The notes: generated by a model not told the origin, from the letters alone. A stretch of DNA of 64,000 bases from Stenotrophomonas sp. BIO128-Bstrain (GCF_030128875.1 NZ_CP124620.1:2666001-2730000); one strand, 5' to 3'; counted from the stretch's first letter, positions 49,367-58,672 are shown. Numbers and translations are program-made.

Positions 49367-51565
49367 ATGTCGCTCCGCGCCCACCCGTTCCGCTCCCGCC
49401 GTGCCCCGCTGGCCCTGGCCCTGCTTTCCGCCCTTTCGCTGACCGCCCCGCAGGCCTTCGCCGATGCGCTGGCAGACGCCAGCAGCACTGCCGATGCGAA
49501 GACCCTGGACAAGGTCAGCGTGGTCGGTGCGCGCGCGATGCCATCCAGCACCACCCGCCTGCCGATCAGCCTGCAGGAAACCCCGCAGTCGGCGACCTCG
49601 ATCGGGCTCCAGCGCCTGCAGGACGAATCGCTGTTCAGCATCAACGACGTGATGCGCAACGTCACCGGCGTGAGTGTCTCCTTCTACGACACCCAGCGTC
49701 CGCTCTATTACGCCCGCGGCTTTCCCATCACTGATTTCCAGGTCGATGGCATCCCCACCTACAGCGGTTCGACCAACCAGGAGTACGACACCGCCTTCTA
49801 CGATCGCGTCGAAGTGATCCGCGGTGCCAACGGCCTGCTGAGCGGCGCCGGCGTGCCATCGGCGACGGTCAACCTGCTGCGCAAGCGCCCGGGCAAGGAA
49901 TTCGATGCCTCCTTCGCAGTGAGCGCCGGCAGCTGGGACTACCAGCGCATGGAGGCCGACGTGACCGCGCCGCTGACCGCCGATGGCCGTTTCCGCAGCC
50001 GAGTGGTCGCCGCCTACACCGACCGCGATCTGTATTACGACCGCTACCACGAGAACAAGATGGCCGGCATGGCCGTGCTGGAAGGTGACCTGACCGACAG
50101 CACCACCGTGACCGTGGGCTACCAGACCCAGGACAACAACCCGGTCGGCTCGACCTGGGGCACCGTGCCGTTCTTCAACAGCCAGGGCGACTTCGCGCAC
50201 CTGCCGCGCTCGACCAACGTCGCCCCGAAGTGGAGCTACTGGCAGCGCGAGACGAGCACGGCGTTCGCCAACCTGGAGCAGCGTTTCGGCGAGAACTGGC
50301 TGCTGAAGATCAACACCGCCTACACCCGGGGCAACGTCCAGAACGTGCGCGTCTACGGCAGCGGCTACCCCGATCCGGCCACCGGCGCGGGCATCTTCCT
50401 GCGCACTGCCGCGGGTGATTCGGAAGACACCCGGCGCAACGTCGATGCCTACCTGAGCGGCACGTTCTCGCTGTTCGGCCGCGAACACGACCTGACCGTG
50501 GGCGGCCAGTGGGCGGACCTGGAAGGCACCACCAACACCATCGCCCTGCGCTACCCGACCGACTGGGCGCGGTGCGGCACCGAGCGCTGCTACTACATCC
50601 CGGACATCCGCACCTGGGATGGCGACATCTCCGAAGTGACCTACTCGCGTACCGGTGCACGCCGGGTCGCCAAGACCACGCAGAGCGGTTTCTACGTGGC
50701 CACCCGCCTGCGCCTGGCCGACCCGCTGGCACTGATCGCCGGCGCGCGGCTGAGCCGCTGGGAGACGCTGACCCGCGCCTACGGCACGACCGGGGCCTAC
50801 ACCGGCACCAGCGGCGCCTACAAGGTGACGGACGAAGTCACGCCCTATGTGGGCCTGGTCTACGACATCACCCCGCAGGTCGCGGCGTATGCCAGCTACA
50901 CCGAGATCTTCAACCCGCAGAACTTCAAGGACCGCAACGAAAACCTGCTGGCGCCGGTGGAGGGCTCGAACCTGGAAGCGGGCATCAAGTCGCAGTGGTT
51001 CGACGGCCGCCTGACCGCCAATGCGGCTGTGTTCGAGGCCAAGCAGGACAACTACGCGGTGCTGGACACGAGCGTGCCGGAGCGCTCGCTCAGCGATGGC
51101 AGCTCGGCCTACATCGGCATCAACGGCACCAAGGCACGTGGCTGGGAACTGGACGTCAACGGCGAAATCCTGCCGGGCTGGACGGTCAATGCCGGCTTCA
51201 CCCACGTCAAGGTGACCCGTGCCGCCACTGATCTGTTGTACGCCAACCCGGCCGAGGACCTGCTGCAGCTCAACACCCAGGTGCGGCTGCGCGGCGCGCT
51301 CGAACGCCTGAGCGTGGGTGCGGGCGTGCAGTGGCAGAGCAAGGTGCAGGGCTACAACGTGCCTTATCCGCTCGGCGGCACGGTGACGGTGAACCAGCCG
51401 GCGTACGCGCTGGTGCAGTTCAACGCCAACTACCGCCTCAGCGACAGCTGGACCGCGACCCTGAGCGTGCGCAACGCGCTGGACAAGACCTACTGGGCCA
51501 ACCTGGATTACAACAACTACGGCGAGCCGCGTTTCGTCGCGTTGAGCCTGCGCTGGAAATACTGA
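49367..51565 (+). CDS. TonB-dependent siderophore receptor
   Basis: The 732-residue outer-membrane receptor has a signal peptide (PLALALLSALSLTAPQAFAD). A TonB-box-like segment (KTLDKVSVVGARA) follows, then the plug (ETPQSATSIGLQRLQDESLFSINDVMRNVTGVSVSFYD, ARGFPITDFQVDGIPTYSG) and a 22-strand barrel ending in a C-terminal aromatic (LRWKY). It is closest in pattern to the ferric-siderophore receptor class (FpvA/FoxA-like). It probably imports a Fe-siderophore; the ligand cannot be told. The start is ATG at 49367; promoter with a Fur-like box upstream. Confidence 0.93.
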   Translation: MSLRAHPFRSRRAPLALALLSALSLTAPQAFADALADASSTADAKTLDKVSVVGARAMPSSTTRLPISLQETPQSATSIGLQRLQDESLFSINDVMRNVTGVSVSFYDTQRPLYYARGFPITDFQVDGIPTYSGSTNQEYDTAFYDRVEVIRGANGLLSGAGVPSATVNLLRKRPGKEFDASFAVSAGSWDYQRMEADVTAPLTADGRFRSRVVAAYTDRDLYYDRYHENKMAGMAVLEGDLTDSTTVTVGYQTQDNNPVGSTWGTVPFFNSQGDFAHLPRSTNVAPKWSYWQRETSTAFANLEQRFGENWLLKINTAYTRGNVQNVRVYGSGYPDPATGAGIFLRTAAGDSEDTRRNVDAYLSGTFSLFGREHDLTVGGQWADLEGTTNTIALRYPTDWARCGTERCYYIPDIRTWDGDISEVTYSRTGARRVAKTTQSGFYVATRLRLADPLALIAGARLSRWETLTRAYGTTGAYTGTSGAYKVTDEVTPYVGLVYDITPQVAAYASYTEIFNPQNFKDRNENLLAPVEGSNLEAGIKSQWFDGRLTANAAVFEAKQDNYAVLDTSVPERSLSDGSSAYIGINGTKARGWELDVNGEILPGWTVNAGFTHVKVTRAATDLLYANPAEDLLQLNTQVRLRGALERLSVGAGVQWQSKVQGYNVPYPLGGTVTVNQPAYALVQFNANYRLSDSWTATLSVRNALDKTYWANLDYNNYGEPRFVALSLRWKY

Positions 51566-51593
51566 GGCCTGACGACATCGCTGTGTTGAACGA

Positions 51594-51625
51594 ACGGGTC
51601 GCCTTCGGGCGGCCCGTTTTTTTTG
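51594..51625 (+). terminator. Terminator of the siderophore receptor
   Basis: A 10-bp stem (one G-U pair) capped by a UUCG-type tetraloop, followed by eight T. Confidence 0.92.
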
Positions 51626-51645
51626 TGGCGACGCACCGTACACAG

Positions 51646-51715
51646 GTAGTGCCGGCCGCTGGCCGGCTCCTCCAAGACCCGACATTGCGTGGAGCCGGCC
51701 AGCGGCCGGCACTAC
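51646..51715. repeat. Inverted SMAG dimer
   Basis: Facing GTAGTGCCGGCC and GGCCGGCACTAC palindromes 70 bp long, like the dimer at 15511-15580. Confidence 0.88.
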
Positions 51716-51716
51716 C

Positions 51717-51803
51717 TTCTCGGCACCCTGCGTGCAGCCGGCCAGCGGCCGGCGCGCTACATTCTCGGCACCCTGCGTGCAGCCGGCCAGCGGCCGGCGC
51801 TAA
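51717..51803. repeat. SMAG in tandem, two copies with 45-bp period
   Basis: TTCTCGGCACCCTGCGTGCA followed by the AGCCGGCC/GGCCGGC palindrome occurs twice (51717-51761 and 51762-51803). The second copy's end gives the TAG stop of the MHS transporter (51800-51802, minus strand). Confidence 0.85.
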
Positions 51804-53125
51804 CGGGGCCGCGTCTCGCGCAGCGTCCACATTACCGGCAGCACCAGCACGGCGACCCCGGCGATCATCGCGCCTGGGGCCGATGACCAGCCGGTGTGGC
51901 GCACCAGCACTTCGGCCAGCAACGGCGTGGCGCCACCAAAGAAGGCCGTCGCCATGGTGACGCCCAATGCCAGCCCGCTGAGCCGCCCCTCGCCGGGAAA
52001 CTGCTCGGCCGTCGCCGGTGCCGCCACCGCACTCACGCCACCGGCCAGGCACGCCAACACCACCGCGGCCAGCCCGATCGCCAGCGTGCTGCCACCGGCC
52101 ATCACCGAGAACATCGTCAACGGCAGCAACGCCGACAGGGCGGCCAACGCGATCAACATCGGCCTGCGACCGACCCGGTCCGACAACGCGCCGGCCAGCG
52201 GCGTCACCACGATCACCGCCACCGCCGCGATCGTGGAGAGCCACAGCGCTTCGGATTCACTCACCTGCCCCACCGAACCGAGGAATGCGGGCACATAGGT
52301 AATGCCGACGTAATAGGTGATCGAACCCAGTGCGGAGATCGCGAAGGTGCGGGCGATCGCGGCCTTGTGGTGCCGCCAGGTGTCGCGGATAGGCGACTCC
52401 GGCACGGTGCCTTCGGCCTGCTGCCGCTCGAACTCGGGCGACTCATGCATGGTCGAGCGCGCCAGCAGGATCGCGCCGGCCAGCGCCGCGCCGACAAAGA
52501 AAGGAATGCGCCAGCCCCAGCCATCCAGCTGGGCCGTGCTCAGCAGCGCCACCGTCAGCGCCGACAGCGCCACTGCCAACAGGGCACCCACTTCGCTCGC
52601 GGCCGACGCCAGCGAGGTGACCAGGCCGCGCCGCTGCACGGGCGCGGTTTCCAGCAGGTACGCCACCACGCCGGTGTATTCGCCGCCGACCGAAAAAGCC
52701 ATCAGGCAGCGCAACAGCAACAACAGCACACCGGCGGTGGCGCCGATGCTCTCGAAGGTGGGCAGCAGCGCGGTAGCAAGCATGGCCAGCGTCATCAGCA
52801 GCATCGAGGCCAGCAGCATGTAGCGTCGGCCGAAGCGATCGCCGAGATGGCCGAACACCAGCGCGCCCAGGGGGCGCATCAGATACGACACCGCGAACCC
52901 GGCCAGCGTGGCCAGCAGCGCGTTCTCGCCGCCGCCGAAGAACACCCGCGACAACACCGTGGCCAGATACAGATAGAGCGTGAAGTCGTACCACTCCACC
53001 ACGGTGGACAGCCCAGCGATGATCATCGAGCGGGTCTGAGGTCGCGCATCCGGCGCGGCGCTGGCCGTACTCAAGCGTGCGTCCTGCTGACAGACAGGCC
53101 ATCGCGGCTGGACAGGGGACGACAT
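51800..53125 (-). CDS. MHS family MFS transporter
   Basis: The 441-residue protein has 12 membrane helices and the metabolite/H+ symporter signature (SRVFFGG region, GHLGDRFGRRYMLLASML, CLMAFSVGGEYTG, SDRVGRRPML), as in ProP, KgtP or CitA. The substrate (dicarboxylate, osmolyte or similar) is not predictable. The start is taken as ATG at 53125; the Met giving MIIAGLSTVVEWYDFTLY 32 codons later is also possible and matches the family start better. The TAG stop is inside a SMAG element. Confidence 0.85.
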   Translation of the reverse strand: MSSPVQPRWPVCQQDARLSTASAAPDARPQTRSMIIAGLSTVVEWYDFTLYLYLATVLSRVFFGGGENALLATLAGFAVSYLMRPLGALVFGHLGDRFGRRYMLLASMLLMTLAMLATALLPTFESIGATAGVLLLLLRCLMAFSVGGEYTGVVAYLLETAPVQRRGLVTSLASAASEVGALLAVALSALTVALLSTAQLDGWGWRIPFFVGAALAGAILLARSTMHESPEFERQQAEGTVPESPIRDTWRHHKAAIARTFAISALGSITYYVGITYVPAFLGSVGQVSESEALWLSTIAAVAVIVVTPLAGALSDRVGRRPMLIALAALSALLPLTMFSVMAGGSTLAIGLAAVVLACLAGGVSAVAAPATAEQFPGEGRLSGLALGVTMATAFFGGATPLLAEVLVRHTGWSSAPGAMIAGVAVLVLPVMWTLRETRPR

Positions 53126-53241
53126 CGCATCGGAGCTCTCCCGGCCGCCTGGGCCGCATCTGGACGGCGACAGCCTACGCCAGCGGATCTGCACGCCGTG
53201 TCACGGAGGAACGCCGGTGCCGCAACGCGCCCGGCCCGCGC

Positions 53242-53919
53242 TCAGGCGAGGGCCGCCGGGCGGACGGCGCCCCGCCGATAACTCAGCAGCCGCCCGTGGC
53301 CTGGCGCATCGCCCTCATCCTCGAACAGGCCCAGTTCCTCGCTCACATCGAAGCCCTGCAGGGCCATGCCGCGCGAAAACGCGCCGACGTTGCCACGTCC
53401 GGGATCGGTGATCAGCAGTTCGGCATCGGGCTTGGCATGCCGCAGCATCATCGCGGCGATCTGGTGGGCGTGGCCGCGTTCGTAAAGGATGTCACTGCCG
53501 ATGATCAGGTCGAAGCGGCCCAGCGAGCCATCCGGAACTTCCCAGGGCAGGTCGCGGTAGGTCACCGCCGGCAGGTTGTTGAGCCCTGCGTTGTAGGCCA
53601 GGAAGGATTCGGCCAACGGATGGTGATCCGTCGCGACGACATCCGCGCCCCGATGTGCCAGCACCAGGCTGGACAGGCCCAGCCCGCAGCCCAGTTCCAG
53701 GATGCGCTTACCGGCCACGTCGAAGTGGCTCATGGTATCGGCCAGCGCGCGGCCGGCCGGCCAGATCTGGCCGAACAGGCTCCACAGCGAGGAGTGGATG
53801 CCGGCACGCGCGGCGCGGCCGGTAGGATCGGAGAACTGCTGCAGATCGCTGAGCGCACGGATACGGAAGTCGTGACCGCCGACCGGAATGGTGAGGATGC
53901 GGGTGGTATAGCCCGGCAT
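53242..53919 (-). CDS. Class I SAM-dependent methyltransferase
   Basis: The 225-residue protein has the SAM-binding motif RILELGCGLGLSSLVLAHRGADVVATD near residue 70, then FDLIIGSDILYERG and LLITDPGRG, as in the METTL/Nnt1-type group. The substrate is unknown; related proteins methylate lysines on protein targets. I chose ATG at 53919 because GGAGCG sits correctly; ten codons earlier an ATG is open without a ribosome-binding site. Confidence 0.8.
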   Translation of the reverse strand: MPGYTTRILTIPVGGHDFRIRALSDLQQFSDPTGRAARAGIHSSLWSLFGQIWPAGRALADTMSHFDVAGKRILELGCGLGLSSLVLAHRGADVVATDHHPLAESFLAYNAGLNNLPAVTYRDLPWEVPDGSLGRFDLIIGSDILYERGHAHQIAAMMLRHAKPDAELLITDPGRGNVGAFSRGMALQGFDVSEELGLFEDEGDAPGHGRLLSYRRGAVRPAALA

Positions 53920-54040
53920 GAGCGCTCCGTAGGACACGGGAGTCTTCATCCCGGGGCGGCATGAAGGACTCGGAGGAAGGAGCGAGGGCGATCGGACGTC
54001 GATCGCGCAGGACGCGCGTACGTGCGTGTGACAGCCCATC

Positions 54041-54877
54041 CTACGCCATGCGCGTGGCCCTGGCTGAACGCCTTGGGGCCTTTCCAGGGGTGCCCTTTGC
54101 GACCTTGCGGACTGCCTTGCCTGCGGCCTTGCGTACGGCCGGCGCCGTACCGTAGCGCAGCTGGCAGACCGGGCAGAAAAACGTCCGCCGCCGGGTCGTC
54201 CCCGGGTAGGTCTTGCTGAGTGGGCCACCGCAGTGGGGGCAGGTGCGCTTGGTATGCACCAACCAGTGCTGGCGCAGGACGAACTGCCGCTTCCAGTCCA
54301 GGAAATCGAAGCTGTATTGCCGCGCCTGTTTGATGACCTCGCCCAGCTTGCGCGATGGCAGCGCGCCGACCGTGGATTCAGGATGCACGCGCGTGCGGAA
54401 CAGCACCTCGTTCTTGATGATGTTGCCCACGCCGGCAAAGATGTCCTGGTCCAGCAGCGCGTCGCAGATCAAGGTGTCCGGGTGTTCCTTCAGTTTCCTG
54501 CGCGCCAGTCTGGGATCCCACGAGGGATCCATCACGTCGCCGCGCCAGTCGTAGGTGTCCTCGAGCGCGCCTTCGATGTACTTCACCGACGAGGCATAGA
54601 TGTTGAGCTCGCCGTTGTCGAACTGCAGCGATACCCGCGGCGGGGAAGGCTTGCGCTCATCGATGCGGTAGCTGCCGAACATCAGCATGTGTACGCGCAG
54701 GCTGAAGCCTCGGAACTCGATCAGGAAATGCTTGCCCCAGCTGCGCAGGGCGACCACGCGACGGCCTTCCATGCGGGTCAGGTCGAGTGAACTGTTGCCG
54801 GTCGCCAGGCGCACGGTCTTGCCATGGAACTTCGCCGCCGCCTCGCGCAGGATGACGATGGAAGGACCTTCAGGCAT
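54041..54877 (-). CDS. Fpg/Nei family DNA glycosylase
   Basis: The 278-residue protein starts MPEGPSIVI, giving the catalytic Pro2 and Glu3 of Fpg/Nei. The helix-two-turn-helix is LLDQDIFAGVGNIIKNEVLF, and the C-terminal zinc finger is CPHCGG...CPVC. It removes oxidised bases and cuts the abasic strand (AP lyase). The last ~35 residues are a basic Lys/Arg/Ala tail. The start overlaps the end of the DUF72 gene by eight bases, so the two are coupled. It is more Nei-like than MutM-like; the exact substrate is not resolved. Confidence 0.9.
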   Translation of the reverse strand: MPEGPSIVILREAAAKFHGKTVRLATGNSSLDLTRMEGRRVVALRSWGKHFLIEFRGFSLRVHMLMFGSYRIDERKPSPPRVSLQFDNGELNIYASSVKYIEGALEDTYDWRGDVMDPSWDPRLARRKLKEHPDTLICDALLDQDIFAGVGNIIKNEVLFRTRVHPESTVGALPSRKLGEVIKQARQYSFDFLDWKRQFVLRQHWLVHTKRTCPHCGGPLSKTYPGTTRRRTFFCPVCQLRYGTAPAVRKAAGKAVRKVAKGTPGKAPRRSARATRMA

Positions 54878-55625
54878 GGGCGGCCCCCGGGTGGGATGCG
54901 CCGCCAAGGATGTCCTGCAGCCGTGCCGCGTTGGCGATGGCGAACCCATGGGCGGTATTGTCGAAGATCACCCAGCGCGTGCTGCCGGCGTGCGACGCGA
55001 CATCACGCGCCAAGGACTGGAGCGCCTCCTCGTCGTACTCGCTGTAATACATCCGCGGTGCGCCATGCCAACGCCAGTAGCGCCACGCGGCGTCCTCCCC
55101 GGGGCGGGCCGCCCCCGCAACCCGCGCAGGATCGGCCGCGACGCGCGCTACCGAGTGCCGCCCCAGCAACGCCTCGGCCTGTGGCGTGAACCAGCTGGCA
55201 TGCCGCGGTTCGCAGACCACCGGCGTATCCGTGCGACGACGCAGCAGGCCGAAGAAACCCGCCGCCACCCGTGCATCGAATGCATGGCTGGGCGGCAACT
55301 GCAGCAGCAATCCGCCCAGCCTGCGGCCCAGGCCGGCGGTCTCTTCGAGGAACCGATCCAGCGCCGGGCCGCAACCGCGCAGCGCTGCGTCATGCGACAC
55401 CGCCTTGGGCAGCTTCACCGAAAAGCGAAAGCCAGTCGGCACGCTCGCCGCCCAGCGTTCGTAAGTACGCTGCTGGTGTGGCCGGTAGAACGAGGAGTTG
55501 ATCTCCACCGCCGAAAAACGCGTCGCATAGCGCGCCAGCATGCTCTCGCCCACGCCGGTCAACGCCGCGTACCTGCCGGGAATGGACCAGCCTGCGCATC
55601 CGATCCTGACGGGGTCGGCCGGCAT
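54870..55625 (-). CDS. DUF72 domain protein
   Basis: The 251-residue protein has the DUF72 pattern RIGCAGWSIPGRYAALTGVG, then AVEINSSFYRPHQQRTYERWAASVP and FSVKLPKAVSHD. A TIM-barrel-like fold is expected and the function is unknown. It is upstream of and coupled to the Nei-type glycosylase, and three bases from the PNPOx-like gene, so this is a co-transcribed minus-strand run. Confidence 0.88.
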   Translation of the reverse strand: MPADPVRIGCAGWSIPGRYAALTGVGESMLARYATRFSAVEINSSFYRPHQQRTYERWAASVPTGFRFSVKLPKAVSHDAALRGCGPALDRFLEETAGLGRRLGGLLLQLPPSHAFDARVAAGFFGLLRRRTDTPVVCEPRHASWFTPQAEALLGRHSVARVAADPARVAGAARPGEDAAWRYWRWHGAPRMYYSEYDEEALQSLARDVASHAGSTRWVIFDNTAHGFAIANAARLQDILGGASHPGAAHA

Positions 55626-55628
55626 CGC

Positions 55629-56063
55629 TTACAGCCGGATCTCACCGTCGTCTTCGCCGGACCAGTAGTGGATACGGGTCGCCTTGACCTGGATCAGCAC
55701 GATGCCCGGGGTATCCACGCCCTGTTCGAACCAGCGTTCCAGGTCCGGAACCCAATGTGCCTGCAGGGTCGCGCGGTCGCGGCTCAGCGTGGCATGGCCT
55801 TCCACGGCCACGAACAGCGGCGGCTTGCCCAGCAGTGACTTGCTGCCGGTGAAGGACAGCGCGACCTTCGGGTCGCGTTCGATCTCGCCCACCATGTCGG
55901 CACTGTCGAAGGCGAAGAAATAACTGTCGCCGTCGTAGTCCACGTCACCGTTGTTGCTCATCGGCCGGCCGGCGATCTCGCCGCTGGCGGTGTGGGTCTG
56001 CAGCATGGCGAAATCGATGCCGGCCATCTTCTTGGCCAGTTCAGGCAGGGTCAGCGTGGTCAT
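55629..56063 (-). CDS. Pyridoxamine 5'-phosphate oxidase-like (general stress protein 26 type)
   Basis: The 144-residue protein has a split-barrel flavin-binding pattern: MLQTHTASGEIAGRPMSN, then YFFAFDSADMVGEIERDPKVALSFTG, with C-terminal RIHYWSGEDDG. It resembles general stress protein 26/PNPOx-like proteins of Xanthomonas that bind FMN or FAD; the substrate is unproven. The start is ATG at 56063. Confidence 0.82.
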   Translation of the reverse strand: MTTLTLPELAKKMAGIDFAMLQTHTASGEIAGRPMSNNGDVDYDGDSYFFAFDSADMVGEIERDPKVALSFTGSKSLLGKPPLFVAVEGHATLSRDRATLQAHWVPDLERWFEQGVDTPGIVLIQVKATRIHYWSGEDDGEIRL

Positions 56064-56146
56064 GGGGTCTCCGGGTGGGCGTGGCGTGTGCGTCCAGCCT
56101 CCGCGCTGCGCGGTGACCGAGGCGTGCACGCCCACTGGCGAAAATT

Positions 56147-56998
56147 TCACACGGCCAGAGCGGTGCTCCGGCTGGGGAACAGGGCCAGCAGCGCGCGGGT
56201 GAGCATCGCCGGATAGACCGTCAGGTGATCCTCATCGGCAACCACGCGTGTCTCGAGCCAGAGGCCTGGATAACCGCGCCCGCGCAGACACTCGGCAAAC
56301 GCTCGCGTATGCGCGACCATGTCGTTGCGCGCAGCAAACGGTGCGTCCGACGCCGGGGTTTCGTGTGCGCCGATCGACAGCAGCACGCGCGCGTTCAGAT
56401 CGGCATGGGCGTCGGCGTACTCCGCCTCGATCCGGTTGATCACGTGCTGGTCGAACCAGAGCGATGGGCTGGAAAGGATGTAGCGCTGGAACATCGCCGG
56501 GCGGGTCAGCAGCACGTACGCACCGAACAGCCCACCGTAGGAATGGCCGGCAAACGCACGCTGCGCCGCGTCGGTGCGGTAGCGCGCCTCGACCTGTGGC
56601 AGCACATGGTCGGCCAGGAAATCGCGGTAGTGCGCAGCGCCGCCGTAGGTGATGCCATCGGTGTAATCGTCGCCCGGGGTGCGGCTGGGTTGGGTCGGGG
56701 TGTAGTCACGCGAGCGGCTCTGCTGCGAGCTCAGCCCCTGCTGCGGCGGCAGCCCGACCAGGATGAAGGGCGCCAGGTGCGCACCGCCCTGCCCCACCAT
56801 GTTGCGCACGCTGCGCGCAAGCGGGAAGCTGTACAGCGCGTCGGTGACATACAGCACCGGGTAGCGCAGGTGCGTGTCCCGCGCATACCCGGCCGGCAGG
56901 GACACCCAGATCGGGTAGTCCCGGCCCACCGGGTCGCGGACGGTCCAGGCTTCGGTGTCCGGCAACACCACCCCGGGCATCGCACATCCGGACGCCAT
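56147..56998 (-). CDS. Alpha/beta-hydrolase esterase (ferri-siderophore esterase-like)
   Basis: The 283-residue protein is of the putative esterase family (PF00756), as in Fes/BesA and esterase D. It has PIWVSLPAGYARDTHLRYPVLYVTDA, DYTPTQPSRTP, the nucleophile FAGHSYGGLFGAYVLL, LSSPSLWFD and the His in EDHLTVYPA. BesA-type enzymes hydrolyse ferric-siderophores in the cytoplasm to free iron; some homologues are exported, and a Cys near the N-terminus (SGCAMPG) might hint at that. ATG at 56998 overlaps the preceding stop by one base. Confidence 0.8.
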   Translation of the reverse strand: MASGCAMPGVVLPDTEAWTVRDPVGRDYPIWVSLPAGYARDTHLRYPVLYVTDALYSFPLARSVRNMVGQGGAHLAPFILVGLPPQQGLSSQQSRSRDYTPTQPSRTPGDDYTDGITYGGAAHYRDFLADHVLPQVEARYRTDAAQRAFAGHSYGGLFGAYVLLTRPAMFQRYILSSPSLWFDQHVINRIEAEYADAHADLNARVLLSIGAHETPASDAPFAARNDMVAHTRAFAECLRGRGYPGLWLETRVVADEDHLTVYPAMLTRALLALFPSRSTALAV

Positions 56999-58128
56999 CA
57001 GCGCGCCCGCAGCGTGATCAGGGTGATCTCCGAGGGCACGCCGATCCGCGCGGCGAAGCCCGGCCACAGCCCGGCACCGTTGCTGACGTACAGCGTCATC
57101 GCGTCCACCTGGTAGCGCCCGGAGACATAGCCACCGTTGGCACGCTTGACCAGCTGGTCCATACCCAGAATATGCCCGCCATGCGTGTGGCCGGACAGCT
57201 GCAGGGCCACGCCGTGCGCGGCGTTGGCGCGGGCTTCGACCGGGCGGTGGTCGAGCAGGATCACCGGTGCCTGCGGGTCCGCCCCGGCCAGGGCAGCGCC
57301 GAGGTCCGGCATGGGCAGGCCATAGCGTGCCGCCACTGGATCGGTCACGCCGGCGATGGTCAACGTCGCCCCGTCGCGCTGCACCCGGGTATGGGTGTTC
57401 TCCAGCACCTGCATGCCCTGCCCGCGGAAGGCCTGCATCCACTCGGCGTACTGCGCGTAATACTCGTGGTTGCCGGTGATCGCGATGACGCCATCCGGCG
57501 CGTGCAGCCTGGCCAGGGGCGCGAAGTCGTTGGCACGGGCGCTGACGCTGCCGTCGATCAGATCGCCGGTGATCACCACCAGATCCGGATGGAGCGCATT
57601 GCTTTCGGCGACCACCTTCTCCACCCAGGCACCGGTGAGCAGGCGGCTGGCGTGGATATCGGTGAGCTGCAGCACGCGATAACCGTCGAACGCGGCCGGC
57701 AGGCCATCGATGGCGACCTCGATCTGACGCGGCTTGGGCACGGCCATGCCCTGCCAGATGCCGTAGGCGGACAGCAGCAGCGCCAATGCGCCGGCCGTCG
57801 GACGCAGCCATGTCGCACGTAGCGTCGGCAGCACGCGCCGCGCACGCACCAGCCACGCGATCAGCAGCAGCGCGTCCAGCAGCAGCACGAATACCGCGCT
57901 CAGCAGCAGCGTGGTGAAGCCGGTGGCGAGCACGGCGATCATCGCCGTGGGAATTTCCGGCGACGCCATGGTCCCGGCAAACTGCGCCACGATCCGGTGG
58001 TGCAGCGCCAGGGCCACCACCAACAGGCCCAGCGCGATCCGGACCGGGCGCGACAGCCGCAACGGCCAGATCAGGCGCCACACCAGATACAACGCAAGCA
58101 AACAGCCGATCACACTCAGCACAGGCAC
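56998..58128 (-). CDS. Membrane-anchored metallophosphoesterase
   Basis: The 376-residue protein has four N-terminal membrane segments (residues ~5-125). A calcineurin-like phosphoesterase domain follows: LTDIHASR, ITGDLIDGS, TGNHEYYAQY and SGHTHGGHI, all metal/catalytic blocks present. It resembles YkuE/YaeI-type enzymes acting on membrane lipids or UDP-sugars. The start is GTG at 58128 (PVLSVIGC). Coupled to the esterase through TGATG. Confidence 0.87.
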   Translation of the reverse strand: MPVLSVIGCLLALYLVWRLIWPLRLSRPVRIALGLLVVALALHHRIVAQFAGTMASPEIPTAMIAVLATGFTTLLLSAVFVLLLDALLLIAWLVRARRVLPTLRATWLRPTAGALALLLSAYGIWQGMAVPKPRQIEVAIDGLPAAFDGYRVLQLTDIHASRLLTGAWVEKVVAESNALHPDLVVITGDLIDGSVSARANDFAPLARLHAPDGVIAITGNHEYYAQYAEWMQAFRGQGMQVLENTHTRVQRDGATLTIAGVTDPVAARYGLPMPDLGAALAGADPQAPVILLDHRPVEARANAAHGVALQLSGHTHGGHILGMDQLVKRANGGYVSGRYQVDAMTLYVSNGAGLWPGFAARIGVPSEITLITLRAR

Positions 58129-58210
58129 ATCCTGGAATATCGATGGGGGAGTCAGCCCCCCATCGTTCCCGATTCGGCCCGCCGGTTCCAGTGCAGGAGG
58201 TCGTGACGAT

Positions 58211-58672
58211 TCAGGCTGAGCGCCGGGGGGCCTTCCCGCGTGGCGCCGGAGCAGCGGTTCTGGCCGCCCGGTTCAGCGCCATCGCCGCGCGGATCAACGC
58301 CTTGAACGCGGTGGCGTTGATCGTATCGCCTTCGTGCAGATCGATGGCGCGGCGGGTGTTGCCTTCCAGACTCGCATTGAACAGCCCGTTGGGATCGGGA
58401 AGCGACGCGCCCTTGGCGAAGGTCAACTTCACGGCCGCCTTGTAGGTCTCCCCGGTACACAGGATGCCGTGGTGCTCCCACACTGGTACACCCCGCCACT
58501 TCCATGTCTCCACCACGTCCGGATCGACCTGGTGGATCAAGGCGCGGATCCGGGACAGCGCCTCGCCGCGCCAATCCTCCAGCGACTGGATGCGGGCATC
58601 GATCTGTTGCGACGCGGACGGCTCGCTGGCCGTTGCGGCGCGCGGCGTTGAACGGGCATTGGGCTGGATCAT
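58211..58672 (-). CDS. DUF1801 domain protein
   Basis: The 153-residue protein has the DUF1801 (YdhG-like) fold: LEDWRGEALSRIRALIHQVDPDVVETWKWRGVPVWEHHG, then YKAAVKLTFAKGASLPDP. Function unknown. It ends with a basic Arg/Ala/Pro tail. ATG at 58690, six codons upstream, is also open; I prefer 58672 for the smaller overlap with the next promoter. Confidence 0.8.
   Translation of the reverse strand: MIQPNARSTPRAATASEPSASQQIDARIQSLEDWRGEALSRIRALIHQVDPDVVETWKWRGVPVWEHHGILCTGETYKAAVKLTFAKGASLPDPNGLFNASLEGNTRRAIDLHEGDTINATAFKALIRAAMALNRAARTAAPAPRGKAPRRSA

Noticed and set aside
49298..51712. Long minus-strand open frame opposite the siderophore receptor
   Set aside because: Antisense to a complete receptor with signal peptide and barrel; no support of its own.
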